Assembly: GCA_016463045.1 (NCBI GenBank)
Contig: JAEMSB010000310.1
Span: 1 to 6,018, forward strand
DNA from: Niveispirillum sp.
GTDB lineage: Bacteria > Pseudomonadota > Alphaproteobacteria > Azospirillales > Azospirillaceae
DNA: 6,018 nt
Direction: 5' to 3'
Positions 5,632 to 6,018 of the stretch are shown here, in pieces. The notes below the pieces were generated by a model. It searched no databases, had not been told where the DNA came from, and was given only the letters and a program-made list of their open reading frames with translations. Each line of letters starts with the position of its first letter. The first letter of the stretch is position 1. Made by a program: the position numbers and the translations under genes.

Positions 5632-6018
5632 TTATGGAATAAGTACGCCCGCCGCCGCCCGTTGCACGGCCTTGGTCAGGCGTGACAGGTTGGCGCTGGG
5701 CATGCGGCTGCGCTGCCAGAACAGGGGCACGTCCAGCCCCTGACCCGGCAGTACCTCCACCAGTCGGCCCGCCGCCAGATGCGCTACCGCCAGGGGTAAC
5801 GGGTTCATGCCCCACCCGACTCCCGCCAGGGCCGCATCGATGAAGGCCTGGGACGAGGGCAGCCAATGGGTGGGCACCGCCCCCTCCATCCCCGCCCGGC
5901 GCAGCCATTGTGCCTGCAACCGGTCCTTGGCGTTGAAGGTCAGGCAGGGGGCGTGCTCCAGCGCCTCTGCCGTCACCCCATCGGGACAATGACGCTGCAT
6001 GAAGGCAGGGCTGGCCGT
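5632..6018 (-). CDS. argP: LysR-family regulator, ArgP/IciA-like, C-terminal part
   Basis: The last 128 residues of a LysR-type transcription regulator; the DNA-binding N-terminus lies beyond the right edge. The frame stays open through 6018, reading TASPAF before the internal Met at 6000. The visible part is the effector-binding domain. The segments ASPAFMQRHCPDGVTAEAL, HWLPSSQAFIDAALAGVGWGMNPL, AAGRLVEVLPGQGLDVPLFWQRSR and a final LTKAVQRAA helix follow the ArgP (IciA) pattern closely. ArgP in E. coli senses lysine and arginine and activates the exporter gene argO; the same role is inferred here. The usual divergent partner, an argO/lysE exporter, would lie to the right and cannot be seen. 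The frame stops at TAA (5634-5632). The LysR assignment is firm; the ArgP subgroup rests on motif similarity only. Confidence 0.85.
   Translation of the reverse strand, partial: TASPAFMQRHCPDGVTAEALEHAPCLTFNAKDRLQAQWLRRAGMEGAVPTHWLPSSQAFIDAALAGVGWGMNPLPLAVAHLAAGRLVEVLPGQGLDVPLFWQRSRMPSANLSRLTKAVQRAAAGVLIP

Noticed and set aside
5441..5989. A 182-codon minus-strand frame overlapping the argP-like gene
   Set aside because: It is a shifted frame of the LysR effector domain, with Gly/Ala/Arg-rich sequence and no motif.
1..6018. CRISPR arrays, insertion sequences, tRNA genes, attachment sites or a defence island
   Set aside because: I saw no spaced direct repeats, no transposase or integrase motifs, no tRNA cloverleaf and no abrupt composition change by eye.

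Overview
The window is about 6 kb of GC-rich, densely coding chromosomal DNA with ordinary housekeeping and regulatory genes. High GC, the zinc-ribbon Nudix type, an Hsp15-like S4 protein, an ArgP-type LysR regulator and a DUF2087 protein together suggest an alphaproteobacterium. Rhodospirillales (Azospirillum/Niveispirillum-like) is my best guess, but that is inference, since no rRNA or other marker gene is present. I see no mobile element, CRISPR array, tRNA, phage gene or defence system.

Layout, left to right. (1) A plus-strand cluster, 1-1946: the 3' part of a zinc-ribbon Nudix hydrolase, an alpha/beta-hydrolase esterase of the esterase D/enterochelin esterase type, and, 4 nt further on, a small S4-domain RNA-binding protein (hslR). 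(2) A minus-strand membrane diguanylate cyclase (1846-3078), convergent with hslR, whose last 101 nt are antisense to the hslR 3' end. (3) A divergent intergenic region of 337 nt (3079-3415) with several inverted repeats and a plausible promoter for leuC. (4) leuC (3416-4819), the large subunit of isopropylmalate isomerase, with all three iron-sulfur cysteines. It is followed at once by a strong intrinsic terminator, and leuD is not adjacent. (5) A minus-strand DUF2087 protein (4873-5424) that converges on the same terminator. (6) A 207-nt gap, then the C-terminal part of an ArgP-like LysR regulator on the minus strand, running off the right edge.

Functionally the window is a mosaic: nucleotide-derivative hydrolysis, ester hydrolysis, ribosome rescue, c-di-GMP signalling, leucine biosynthesis and basic amino-acid regulation. 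Only the esterase-hslR pair looks translationally coupled. The points most worth following up are the antisense overlap of hslR with the diguanylate cyclase, the dyad-rich leuC/cyclase intergenic region, the separation of leuC from leuD, and the unassigned N-terminal half of the DUF2087 protein. I found no convincing novel system.
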